DNA of 64,000 nucleotides, taken from NCBI GenBank assembly GCA_020846195.1, contig JADLEJ010000003.1, forward strand, positions 1 through 64,000, read 5' to 3'. Positions 55,517-64,000 of the stretch are shown here, one piece after another. Numbering within the stretch: the first letter of the stretch is position 1; each line of letters starts with the position of its first letter. The position numbers were made by a program, and so were the translations under genes. Origin of the DNA: Nitrospira sp. Its GTDB lineage: Bacteria > Nitrospirota > Nitrospiria > Nitrospirales > Nitrospiraceae. Under the pieces are notes generated by a model, which worked only from the letters and a program-made list of their open reading frames with translations, was not told the origin of the DNA and ran no database searches.

Positions 55517-55682
55517 CCTTGCCTCGTCGCGGGCTAAAGTTGAATAGAATCGCCGCGTTCGGATAGCGCGGATGGTAAATGCTCACCATCCCTTTGTCAA
55601 ACCATGCAACACGGTCGATGGAGAGAGCGCCGAACGCTGAGAACGGACAGGACAGAGCGAGCACGGAAGCCGGAGGAGCGAG

Positions 55683-55728
55683 AAAAATGAAGAGGGGGAA
55701 CCGCGAACGAGACGTTCGCTATTCCCCC
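55683..55728 (-). terminator. Terminator overlapping the end of pup
   Basis: An inverted repeat GGGGGAA-CC-GCGAACG-AGA-CGTTCGC-TA-TTCCCCC (55694-55728). On the minus strand it is followed by TCTTCATTTTTC. One arm of the stem contains the last codons of pup (Gly-Gly-Glu-stop), so the terminator begins inside the gene. Confidence 0.7.
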
Positions 55729-55916
55729 CCTTTTTGCACGTAGTTCTTGACGAACTCTTCAGCGTTCTTTTCGAGGACCTCGTCGATCTCATCGACAAGC
55801 TTGTCGATATCTTCTTTGAGCTTCTTCCCGGTCTCGACGACCTTCGGATTCGCCTTGACCTCGTCCTTCGACTGAGGCTCGCGTTTCGGCTCCTGCTTGC
55901 GCTCCTGTTTTTCCAT
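55719..55916 (-). CDS. pup: Prokaryotic ubiquitin-like protein Pup
   Basis: Pup marks proteins for the proteasome after ligation of its C-terminal Glu to lysines. The 65-residue protein is nearly all charged; the N-terminal half is Lys/Glu/Gln-rich and disordered, the C-terminal half (LVDEIDEVLEKNAEEFV) is the helix bound by the Mpa coiled coil. It ends YVQKGGE, almost the same as mycobacterial YVQKGGQ but with Glu, so no deamidation by Dop is needed. GGGAGG stands six bases before the ATG. It lies alone, about 43 kb from the mpa-dop-prcBA-pafA operon, with its own promoter and terminator. Confidence 0.93.
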   Translation of the reverse strand: MEKQERKQEPKREPQSKDEVKANPKVVETGKKLKEDIDKLVDEIDEVLEKNAEEFVKNYVQKGGE

Positions 55917-55981
55917 TCGAGCACCTCCCGTCGTTCTGGGAAACTCTCGTGGACCAGCGCGGCGCGTGATCCCTTGCGATC

Positions 55982-56011
55982 ACCTTACCTTAGGGTTCTT
56001 TTAACCGTCAA
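55982..56011 (-). promoter_or_regulatory. Probable pup promoter
   Basis: Minus-strand TTGACG (56011-56006) and TAAGGT (55987-55982) with an 18-base spacer, giving a leader of about 60 bases before pup. It is located between pup and the repeat half-copy that follows hppA. Confidence 0.5.
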
Positions 56012-56031
56012 GCCAAGCCCCAAATCCGTAA

Positions 56032-56069
56032 CGCAGCGCCCAACGACGCTGGCAGACTTTTTCAGCATC

Positions 56070-56072
<3 letters not shown>
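56032..56072 (-). repeat. Interspersed repeat, half copy 3
   Basis: On the minus strand the sequence runs TAGGATGCTGAAAAAGTC-TGCCAGCGTCGTTGGGCGCTGCG. It aligns with the outer arm of copy 1 (AGGCTGTTGATAAAAGCCGCCAGCGGCGTT) and copy 2 (TAGCAGCCAGCTGAAAATGCC, then CGCCAGCTTCGTT). The second arm is missing. The first three bases, TAG, are the stop codon of hppA. Confidence 0.65.
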
Positions 56073-58124
<2,052 letters not shown>

Positions 58125-58151
58125 GGGGTACCCTCCTGTTGGTTAACAATA

Positions 58152-58167
58152 TGTGACTGACGTCACA
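58152..58167. promoter_or_regulatory. CRP/FNR-type operator upstream of hppA
   Basis: TGTGA-CTGACG-TCACA, a perfect match to the CRP core TGTGA-N6-TCACA, centred about 35 bases before the hppA GTG. A regulator of the Crp/Fnr family is expected to bind. So close to the gene it might repress, or mark a start of transcription that I could not place. Confidence 0.5.
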
Positions 58168-58308
58168 CCATTCCCCGTGGCTTCAACCCTGCGAAAGGAC
58201 ATCTGCAAAGAAGCCCGAGGGTGATACAGGTGCCATTTTGACGCGAACAAGCCGAAAAACTGGGCTAGTCTAGCCATATGACGGAAAGGGATCAAGGTGA
58301 AAGATGGG

Positions 58309-58347
58309 AAAAAAGGAAGGCACGCCCCTGCTCAGCCTTCTTTTTTT
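58309..58347. terminator. Hairpin flanked by A and T tracts
   Basis: GAAGGC (58316-58321) pairs with GCCTTC (58335-58340) around a 13-base loop, flanked by six A on the left and seven T on the right, so it could stop transcription in either direction. No gene runs into it on the plus strand, and it separates hppA's upstream region from the small gene at 58404. It could end a short transcript starting between 58170 and 58300. Confidence 0.5.
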
Positions 58348-58354
58348 CCGCGGT

Positions 58355-58383
58355 TTGCGGTTCAAAAAGAGACTTGCTATAGT
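58355..58383 (+). promoter_or_regulatory. Promoter of the 84-residue gene
   Basis: TTGCGG (58355-58360) and TATAGT (58378-58383) with a 17-base spacer; the -10 is extended by TGC. Transcription would start near 58390, some 14 bases before the ATG at 58404, which has GGAGGG upstream. Confidence 0.55.
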
Positions 58384-58403
58384 CCGCGCGAGTGGAGGGC
58401 TGT

Positions 58404-58658
58404 ATGGGATTCGAACCGAACTATATCGTGATCGATGGGCAGACCTTCAGCAAGGCCAAGCTATCGCTGGACAACCACGTCTATAAAAATTGTAACATTG
58501 ATGATTGCGATCTCTACTACAGCGGCGGGCAATACGAACTGCTCGACACCCACGTCACGAATTCACGCCTGGTCCTCAACCACCCCGCCAAGGGCATCTA
58601 CAATGCCTTGCAGATCTTCAAGATGAAATCGCCAAGCTCCCGGATCGTCTTCGAGTAA
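58404..58658 (+). CDS. Small hypothetical protein
   Basis: An 84-residue protein of unknown function. It has a repeated strand-turn pattern (VYKNCNIDDCDLYYSGGQYELLDTHVTNSRLVLN) reminiscent of short beta-helix or pentapeptide-like proteins, and no signal peptide. It has its own promoter and ribosome site and so is likely real. It converges with the cytochrome cluster; the 96 bases between hold nothing recognised. Confidence 0.65.
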   Translation: MGFEPNYIVIDGQTFSKAKLSLDNHVYKNCNIDDCDLYYSGGQYELLDTHVTNSRLVLNHPAKGIYNALQIFKMKSPSSRIVFE

Positions 58659-58754
58659 GCGGCCCCCTACTCTCGTGACATCGCCTTGCCGCGTCGCCTA
58701 GCAAGACGTATCGCTTGCCGTTGACCCAGTTCGCCTCACGGACGACGAGTGGCG

Positions 58755-59996
58755 CTATTTGTTGACGGGGATATTCTCGGTGCGTTTGACGATGTCGATC
58801 GCTTGGAAGACTGGGTCCTGCGATCCCTTGGAGGCTTCGGCCTCGACCCGCTGGATGAATGCCGCCGGGCCGGTGATCGGCGCGTAGTTGAGCGTCACGT
58901 CGACGTCGAACGTCTTCGTGTCTTTCGGGGTGGGAAAGGTAAAGGTTTCGACTCGGGTTTCCTCGGGCTTCAAAACCGTATCGTCCAGCACCTTGGCTGC
59001 TTCAAAATCGAAGATGGTCTTCTGCCCCTTGGCGTCGGCATAGGTCCGGCCATAGACCCGTTTGTCGGTGAACACGGTCTTGAGATTCTTTCCCTTGATG
59101 TCGAGATCCAAGACCACCGTGGCCCAAGCCGGGTGCGTGGTCGGCAGGTTATGCGGCACAAGACTCTGCACTTTCACGGTTACCGTCGTCTTATCCCCGT
59201 CGATCTTGGTTTGCACGTCCAACTTCGCCGCTTCCTGCCGCAGCTTGCCAATGCGCCCAGGGAAGGTATGGTTGGCGACCTTGCGCTTCTTCTCGCCGTT
59301 CGCCGATTCTCCGACTTGCTCGGGCATGTGGCAGCTCTGGCACTCCTTGCCGGACTTCACGGCCTGGCTCTGCTCATACGCGCCCAGAAGGTCATTGGCC
59401 TTCCCGAGGTTCACGGCGGAAGGCACGGACTGGTGGCAATTCAAACAGAGGTCGGACTTCTGGAACAGCCCCAGCTCCATCGATTGATGCGCGAGATTCT
59501 GAACGAAATCTTTGTAGGGTCCGTACAACGTCTTGCTGCCGATCTCGTACTTGGGCTCCGGAGGGTGTTTGGCCCGATCGACTTGTTTGATTAAATGGCA
59601 TTGCGCGCAGGCGACACCATCTAAGGTCGGATCTCCGGACTTGGCTTGATCGACAAAGAGCTGCGCCTGGTCGGGGAACTCACGCACATGGGGCGCATGG
59701 CAGCGGAAGCAGGTCGCTTTGTCTTTGCCGGCGGCAGAATTCAGATACGCATCCAGCGACGCGCGAAAGGCCGGGGAATGAATCGACTTGGAGAGCGGGG
59801 AGGTTTCCCACTCTTCAAACACCCGTTCATGACAACGCTTGCACTTGCTGGAACTGGGGAAGGCCTTTTCGATCACAGCCTGAGATTTGGCATCCTGCGC
59901 GCGCGGACCAGGCTCACTCATATCCCAGACCGCCAGGGCCGCAATGAGCACCGCGCCCCCGATGACGATCTGCCGCATGTATGTGGAAAGCCTCAC
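58755..59996 (-). CDS. Pentahaem c-type cytochrome (c554-like), cluster member 1
   Basis: A 413-residue exported protein with an N-terminal hydrophobic anchor (IVIGGAVLIAALAVW). Five CxxCH sites stand at about residues 52, 96, 130, 184 and 219. The first is followed by FEEW, the third region by LYGPY, the fifth is CQSCHMPE. The C-terminal 190 residues are beta-rich (VPHNLPTTHPAW). GTG 59996 follows AAGGAT with good spacing. The gene lies 27 bases downstream of a second pentahaem cytochrome with the same plan; the two probably pass electrons along one chain in the periplasm. Confidence 0.9.
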   Translation of the reverse strand: MRLSTYMRQIVIGGAVLIAALAVWDMSEPGPRAQDAKSQAVIEKAFPSSSKCKRCHERVFEEWETSPLSKSIHSPAFRASLDAYLNSAAGKDKATCFRCHAPHVREFPDQAQLFVDQAKSGDPTLDGVACAQCHLIKQVDRAKHPPEPKYEIGSKTLYGPYKDFVQNLAHQSMELGLFQKSDLCLNCHQSVPSAVNLGKANDLLGAYEQSQAVKSGKECQSCHMPEQVGESANGEKKRKVANHTFPGRIGKLRQEAAKLDVQTKIDGDKTTVTVKVQSLVPHNLPTTHPAWATVVLDLDIKGKNLKTVFTDKRVYGRTYADAKGQKTIFDFEAAKVLDDTVLKPEETRVETFTFPTPKDTKTFDVDVTLNYAPITGPAAFIQRVEAEASKGSQDPVFQAIDIVKRTENIPVNK

Positions 59997-60023
59997 GTCG
60001 CGATCCTTCCTCAACTGCCTTGC

Positions 60024-61337
60024 CTACAATGTTTTCACGCGATAGGTCAGGAGCCGGGGCTGCTGATATTCGTCGAGCACATGCTTGGCCTCGTCCCGCT
60101 CCTTGTCGTTCTTCAATGTCGCCAGATACTTGTCTCGCAAAGCCGGCTCCGGCGTGGGAATCAAGGCATAGTTCAAGACCGCCTCAACCGACGCCGGGAT
60201 CGATCCAGCCGGCAGCGAATAGGCAAAGGGCACTTTTCGCGTATTGCCCCCCTTGATGAAGGGATCGGGAATCGGCCCGCGGAGAATCTTGTCGTAGGGC
60301 AATCCAAACCGCTTGGTTTCTTCCGCCAAGACCTTGCCGGCCGCGTCCTTGACCGTAATGGTCAGGAGCACTTGCTTCAGCACCGGATCTCCGTCAGGAA
60401 AGCTGTGGGGCAAACTCCCCACTTTGACAAGCGCGGTCCCTTCGACCGTCCCGCTCGACTTCGCGACCTCGATATCGACGCGCGGCATCCATTCGGCCTG
60501 GAGATTCCGGTTCTTCAACAACGTGCCGGGAATGACGACGCCGCGGAACCAGTGCCGGCCGATCGCCCGCGACATCGATCCGCGCTTCGATGTCGAACTG
60601 CCGGTCGATGGCTCCATGTGGCAATCCTGGCAGACCGTGCCTTGCAGAATTTCTCCCGGCAACTCCCGCTTCGTCACATCCTTTACTTTGTCGAAATGGC
60701 AGGAGGTGCAGTAATTTGCCCCGCGGAACAGATCCGACTGCGCCCCGACATGCACGAGGTTTTCTTCAGGATTCGCGAAGGGGCCATAGAGCGTCTTCCC
60801 TGGCGACAATTTGAACGTCGGCGGCGGAGCCTGAGCGGTCTCAACGGAACCGATCATGTGGCAGGTGGCGCAGCCGATCCCTTCCACCTGCGGGTTTCCG
60901 GCCAGGACTTGGCTGACAATTTTTTCCGCATGCTGGGGGAACACCGTCGTAGAGGGCACATGGCAGGAGAGGCACCGCTGGCGTTCCTCAACGGTCGGAT
61001 TCGTCTGCATCCACACGCCCAGCACCGTCCGAAAAACCGGCGACTCCAGCGAGGTGCCATGCAGCAATGCGGCATCGACTCGGCCGAACGTTTTCAAATC
61101 CGGCGTCTGCTCCCGCATCCCCTTCCACTCTTCATAGTGGCGGTCATGGCACTGCTTGCAATCTTCGGAGCGGATAAACACATTCTCGATCTCGGCCACC
61201 CAGTCGGGCGGCGCGGCTCCGTCAGGCTTTTGCGCGATGGCCCGCTCGTGCGAGAGCGCATTCAACCCGATGGCCAGGAGCAGAAAACCTCCGATGGCCA
61301 GGCGCCGTAACATATGAGATCGTGGAACCTGCGGCAT
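60024..61337 (-). CDS. Pentahaem c-type cytochrome (c554-like), cluster member 2
   Basis: A 437-residue exported protein with an N-terminal hydrophobic segment (LAIGGFLLLAIGL). Five CxxCH sites stand at about residues 60, 122, 156, 210 and 236 (the last CQDCHMEP). YEEW follows the first and LYGPF the third. The C-terminal domain contains GSLPHSFPDGDPVLK. AAAGG precedes the ATG. It lies nine bases after the PDZ-like gene. A large open frame on the opposite strand is an artefact of codon bias. Confidence 0.9.
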   Translation of the reverse strand: MPQVPRSHMLRRLAIGGFLLLAIGLNALSHERAIAQKPDGAAPPDWVAEIENVFIRSEDCKQCHDRHYEEWKGMREQTPDLKTFGRVDAALLHGTSLESPVFRTVLGVWMQTNPTVEERQRCLSCHVPSTTVFPQHAEKIVSQVLAGNPQVEGIGCATCHMIGSVETAQAPPPTFKLSPGKTLYGPFANPEENLVHVGAQSDLFRGANYCTSCHFDKVKDVTKRELPGEILQGTVCQDCHMEPSTGSSTSKRGSMSRAIGRHWFRGVVIPGTLLKNRNLQAEWMPRVDIEVAKSSGTVEGTALVKVGSLPHSFPDGDPVLKQVLLTITVKDAAGKVLAEETKRFGLPYDKILRGPIPDPFIKGGNTRKVPFAYSLPAGSIPASVEAVLNYALIPTPEPALRDKYLATLKNDKERDEAKHVLDEYQQPRLLTYRVKTL

Positions 61338-61346
61338 CGCTTGCCT

Positions 61347-61799
61347 TTAATCTCGTTTGCAACCAACAAAGTGAAAATTCACGCCCCACCCGACCGGATC
61401 GCTGGGATCGGCGGGCTCATACGTCCCGACGGTAAAGTTGCATTCCTTCATCGCCTTTTTGATGGCGATGCCGAAATCGATCAGGTTTCGGATTTCCGTC
61501 TTATCGATTTCCTTGATCACGGATCGCACTTTGATGCCGGCATAGTCGGCGCGGGAATTCCCAATCACTTCAAATACGGCGACGCCCTTCGCCTGTTGCA
61601 ACTTCAGCACTTTCCGAATCTCTTCATCGACCGCACCCACCGCCACGCCGAATTCCTCACCCAGGCTGACAGCCTCATCCTCCGTCATGGCCTCGGCCTC
61701 GGCTGCCGCCAACATTGCAGGCGTCCCTGCCTCTAGGGTGGCGGCCAATAGGCAGAAGGCCAGAAGAAGGCTCCGGCTCAGCGGAACGGAGACGGTCAT
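61347..61799 (-). CDS. Secreted PDZ-like protein
   Basis: A 150-residue exported protein. After a signal peptide (SLLLAFCLLAATLEAGTPAMLA) comes a PDZ-like fold with GVAVFEVIGNSRADYAGIKVRSVIKEIDKTEI, the pattern of the ligand groove and following strands. It is not attached to a protease. Placed between the haem-b protein and the cytochromes, it may help assemble or anchor the complex (inference). ATG 61799 is chosen as start of the signal peptide. Confidence 0.7.
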   Translation of the reverse strand: MTVSVPLSRSLLLAFCLLAATLEAGTPAMLAAAEAEAMTEDEAVSLGEEFGVAVGAVDEEIRKVLKLQQAKGVAVFEVIGNSRADYAGIKVRSVIKEIDKTEIRNLIDFGIAIKKAMKECNFTVGTYEPADPSDPVGWGVNFHFVGCKRD

Positions 61800-61879
61800 G
61801 AATCGCTGGGTTCGAATGGCGATCCTTTCAGGAGATAACCACATCTCGCATCGCACGTCGATGCATCAAACCAGGAAAC

Positions 61880-62713
61880 TTAGAGCTTGGCAACCGGATC
61901 GATGGCCAATTGGAACCAGGGGGCGACAGACTTCTGGCCATTGCGCTCTTTGTTCTCACCGTTCCAAACGGCGAACGAGACGGTTTGCACACGGCCCGGC
62001 ACGAGCCTGGCCTCATTCTCTTGTTCTTCGCTCGACAGAGGGCGGCGCATCACCACGCGCCACACGCCGTCCTTCCATTGCGCTTTTCCCTGAATGCGCC
62101 CCTGTTTTTCTTTTGTCGTCAATGTGCTGAATCCGCCGCCGATCAGATCTTCCACGGACGACACACGCCTGGGAATGACCTCGAACGTGCGGACGCCGCC
62201 TTCCTTTTTTTCTGTTTGACGCGCGGCGCGGCGGTCGATATCGCTCTGCCAATCCGCTTTCCAATGCCAGATATTGATGTAGTGATCGAGCTGGCCCATG
62301 CAGAAAAATGCCGGCGCGTCGCCGAGCGGCAACCCAATGGCGACGCCGTCTCGAAAGGTGCCGGGAGTCAGGCGGTCGTTTTTCGTGTTGTCCTGCCATT
62401 CCAGCAGAAAAGCGATTTCAGTGCCGTTATGGAGAGAGCGGACTGTCAGTGCTCGCGCCGTCGGCTCAGGCCAAACCGGCCTGGTAATGACTTGTCCGCT
62501 CAGCGGCACGGTCAAGGGTGCGACTTTGGACCAAGCGGCATCGTCTGGAGCAGTGGGTAATTCGCCGTCGGCGAAATGAGAGCGGATGGTCATGCCTTCT
62601 GAGCTGACCAGCGGAATGCCCCATCCGGCTAGAACACTTGCGGCCACGAACAGACCGGCGAAAAACACCAGCAGAAAAGGACGGGACTGGCTGAAGTTCG
62701 TCATTCGCACCAT
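61880..62713 (-). CDS. Haem-b binding gamma-type subunit (EbdC/ClrC/NxrC-like)
   Basis: A 277-residue exported protein with an N-terminal hydrophobic helix (PFLLVFFAGLFVAASVLAGWG). The rest fits the ethylbenzene-dehydrogenase gamma domain, found in periplasmic type II DMSO-reductase-family enzymes and proposed as nitrite oxidoreductase NxrC. Features: AFLLEWQDNTKNDR, a strand-loop with APAFFCMGQLDHYINIWHWKADW, and a C-terminal segment NGQKSVAPWFQLAID. In EbdC the haem is held by a Met and a Lys; Met139 and Lys261 are the matching candidates. Catalytic alpha and beta subunits are not in the window. It precedes the PDZ-like and cytochrome genes on the same strand. Confidence 0.75.
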   Translation of the reverse strand: MVRMTNFSQSRPFLLVFFAGLFVAASVLAGWGIPLVSSEGMTIRSHFADGELPTAPDDAAWSKVAPLTVPLSGQVITRPVWPEPTARALTVRSLHNGTEIAFLLEWQDNTKNDRLTPGTFRDGVAIGLPLGDAPAFFCMGQLDHYINIWHWKADWQSDIDRRAARQTEKKEGGVRTFEVIPRRVSSVEDLIGGGFSTLTTKEKQGRIQGKAQWKDGVWRVVMRRPLSSEEQENEARLVPGRVQTVSFAVWNGENKERNGQKSVAPWFQLAIDPVAKL

Positions 62714-62775
62714 ACAGGTGATTCGACATTCGACGATCGCCGCCGAGAGAGATGCCGAGGACCCGGAACGGAGAC

Positions 62776-64000
62776 CTATGACAGTTTCACCCGGCGAATC
62801 TTATTTTCGCCGCGCTCGCAAATATAGAGATGGCCCTGCGAATCGAGCGTCAAGCCGACCGGCGAATTCACCACGGCTTCAATGCCCAACAGGCCATCGC
62901 CGTGCTTAACGGTGCCGGCCGATTCTTTCGCGACAAATCGCGCCGCGCCGCAGCCGCCCATATTTTTGTCTTCGTAACCGCTGTCGCCGTTGCCCGCCAC
63001 CGTGGTAATGAGGCCGGTCGCCGCATCGATCCGGCGCACGCGATGATTCATGGTGTCGGCGACGTAGAGATTGTCTTCGGCGTCAAAGACGACGCCTTCG
63101 GGCGCATGCAGCATCGCCTTCACGGCAGGCTTGTCGTCTCCGTCGTAACCGTAGCGGCAAATTCCCGCCACCGTTGAAATGATGCCGGTCTGCAGATCGA
63201 TCTTTCGGACTCGATTGCTGCCCTTATCCACCACGACGACGTTGCCCTTGCTGTCCACGGCAATCCCGACGAGGTCATAGAGGCGCGCCTCCATCGCGGG
63301 CTTCCCGTCATCCAGATACATCGACAGGTCCAGCCCATCCGAGCACACCGGCATCAGCCAGCCCTGATCGTCGCTGAAGTCGATGCCGATGGCATCGCCG
63401 GAGAGCACGACAAGACTGCGCGCCACCAAGGGCTGCTCGCGGGATTCGTCTTCCGCCGTCCAGGCGCCGGCCACCGTGGTGACCATGCCGGTCCGCGCGT
63501 CGAACCGGCGCACCTTATGCGCCTGCGTATCGGCGATGTACATGACATCGTCCCGATCGAACGCAATCGCGGCAGGCCAGGTCAGATTCACGTCGAGTGC
63601 CGGACCATCGCCGTTGAATCCGTGCTGGCCGGTCCCCACGACCGTCGTGATGACGCCAGTCTCCCGGTCGACCCGGCGAATGCGGTTGCTGCCGGAATCG
63701 CAGATAAAGAGATTGTTGTGTGAGTCGAACGCCACATCAAGCGGCAGATACAGACCGGCTTCGCCACAAGGCCCCTCATCGCCGCTGTAGCAGGTTTCCC
63801 CGATCCCGGCGAAATTGTGGAGCGTGCCTTCGAGAATGTTGACGCGCCGGATGCGGTCGGAGCCGGACTCAGCAAAGTAGAGCCACTGCTCTTCTTTGTC
63901 GAGCGCGACATGATGGGGAAGCGGAATGCCCGCCTTCACCGCCCGTTTCCCGTCGCCTGTGCTCCGGGCTTTCCCGTTTCCCGCAAAGGTCTCGATGTAG
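62776..64000 (-). CDS. NHL-repeat protein, 5' end outside window
   Basis: The frame is open to the window edge, so the N-terminus is missing; about 408 residues are visible. It is built of repeated NHL blades, each with a GxxGDGG-like turn and a strand of the type NLYVADTMNHRVRRIDAATGLITTVAG; at least six are seen (for example near NLFICDSGSNRIRRVD and VMYIADTQAHKVRRFD). Together they would close into a beta-propeller. Such proteins are scaffolds or enzyme-like propellers in the periplasm. It leads the cytochrome/haem-b series in this window. Confidence 0.88.
   Translation of the reverse strand, partial: YIETFAGNGKARSTGDGKRAVKAGIPLPHHVALDKEEQWLYFAESGSDRIRRVNILEGTLHNFAGIGETCYSGDEGPCGEAGLYLPLDVAFDSHNNLFICDSGSNRIRRVDRETGVITTVVGTGQHGFNGDGPALDVNLTWPAAIAFDRDDVMYIADTQAHKVRRFDARTGMVTTVAGAWTAEDESREQPLVARSLVVLSGDAIGIDFSDDQGWLMPVCSDGLDLSMYLDDGKPAMEARLYDLVGIAVDSKGNVVVVDKGSNRVRKIDLQTGIISTVAGICRYGYDGDDKPAVKAMLHAPEGVVFDAEDNLYVADTMNHRVRRIDAATGLITTVAGNGDSGYEDKNMGGCGAARFVAKESAGTVKHGDGLLGIEAVVNSPVGLTLDSQGHLYICERGENKIRRVKLS

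Noticed and set aside
58404..58425. GGGATTCGAACC, which looks like a tRNA T-loop on the minus strand
   Set aside because: The flanking bases do not form a T stem, and no anticodon or acceptor arm can be drawn. The bases are codons of the 84-residue protein.
59646..61310. 554-codon open frame on the plus strand
   Set aside because: It is antisense to two pentahaem cytochromes with intact haem motifs; Arg/His/Gly-rich translation is typical of GC-biased shadow frames.

Overview
The window looks like a chromosomal segment of a Nitrospira-type bacterium (phylum Nitrospirota). The DNA is GC-rich and the cell is clearly diderm: TolC-type outer-membrane channel, AlgH, LytM factors and a probable lipoprotein. 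Yet it carries a complete 20S proteasome/pupylation operon, several multihaem c-type cytochromes, a SmbP-like His-rich periplasmic protein and a haem-b subunit of the EbdC/NxrC type. That combination is known from Nitrospira; the genus assignment is inference because no rRNA gene is present.

Layout. 1-5.2 kb: 3' end of lon, thiL, DUF2062, an HD phosphohydrolase and two envelope proteins. 5.2-12.6 kb (minus strand): mpa, dop, prcB, prcA, pafA and an M23 peptidase, probably read from a good sigma70-type promoter at 12558-12586. 12.6-14.4 kb: thiS-thiG-thiE. 14.4-23.8 kb: a dense minus-strand series from ffh through rpsP, rimM, trmD, rplS, rnhB, yraN, ftsE, ftsX and envC to ctpA. 23.8-32 kb: DUF4321, uvrB, an RRM protein with a strong terminator, a YyaL/DUF255 protein and an M28 peptidase. 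32-43 kb: tolC-like, CPBP-like, arylamine N-acetyltransferase, YbjQ, UvrA, a BamE/CsgG/PDZ fusion, AlgH, a nitrilase-family enzyme and SmbP. 43-50 kb: sulfurtransferase, pentahaem cytochrome, HDAC-like deacetylase, TPR protein, a possible nuclease pair, an M3 peptidase and a Fur-box/Bfd unit. 50-58 kb: exported flavodoxin, Rel, recJ, an isolated pup gene and hppA. 58-64 kb: two more pentahaem cytochromes, a PDZ-like secreted protein, the EbdC/NxrC-like haem-b protein and an NHL-repeat protein cut by the window edge.

How it fits together. The proteasome operon lacks pup between dop and prcB, where actinobacteria have it. A 65-residue protein with a clear Pup C-terminus ending Gly-Gly-Glu is encoded alone about 43 kb away, with its own promoter and terminator. 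Because it ends in Glu, it should be ligated by PafA without prior deamidation, leaving Dop mainly as depupylase. The three pentahaem cytochromes share one architecture and look like paralogues. Two of them sit with the haem-b subunit in what looks like a periplasmic electron-transfer module that continues beyond the window.

An interspersed palindromic repeat occurs at least three times (613-755, 36361-36484, 56032-56072). In two copies its terminal TAG is the stop codon of the adjacent gene. No gene-free stretch exceeds 300 bases. No rRNA, tRNA, CRISPR array, insertion sequence or prophage was seen.
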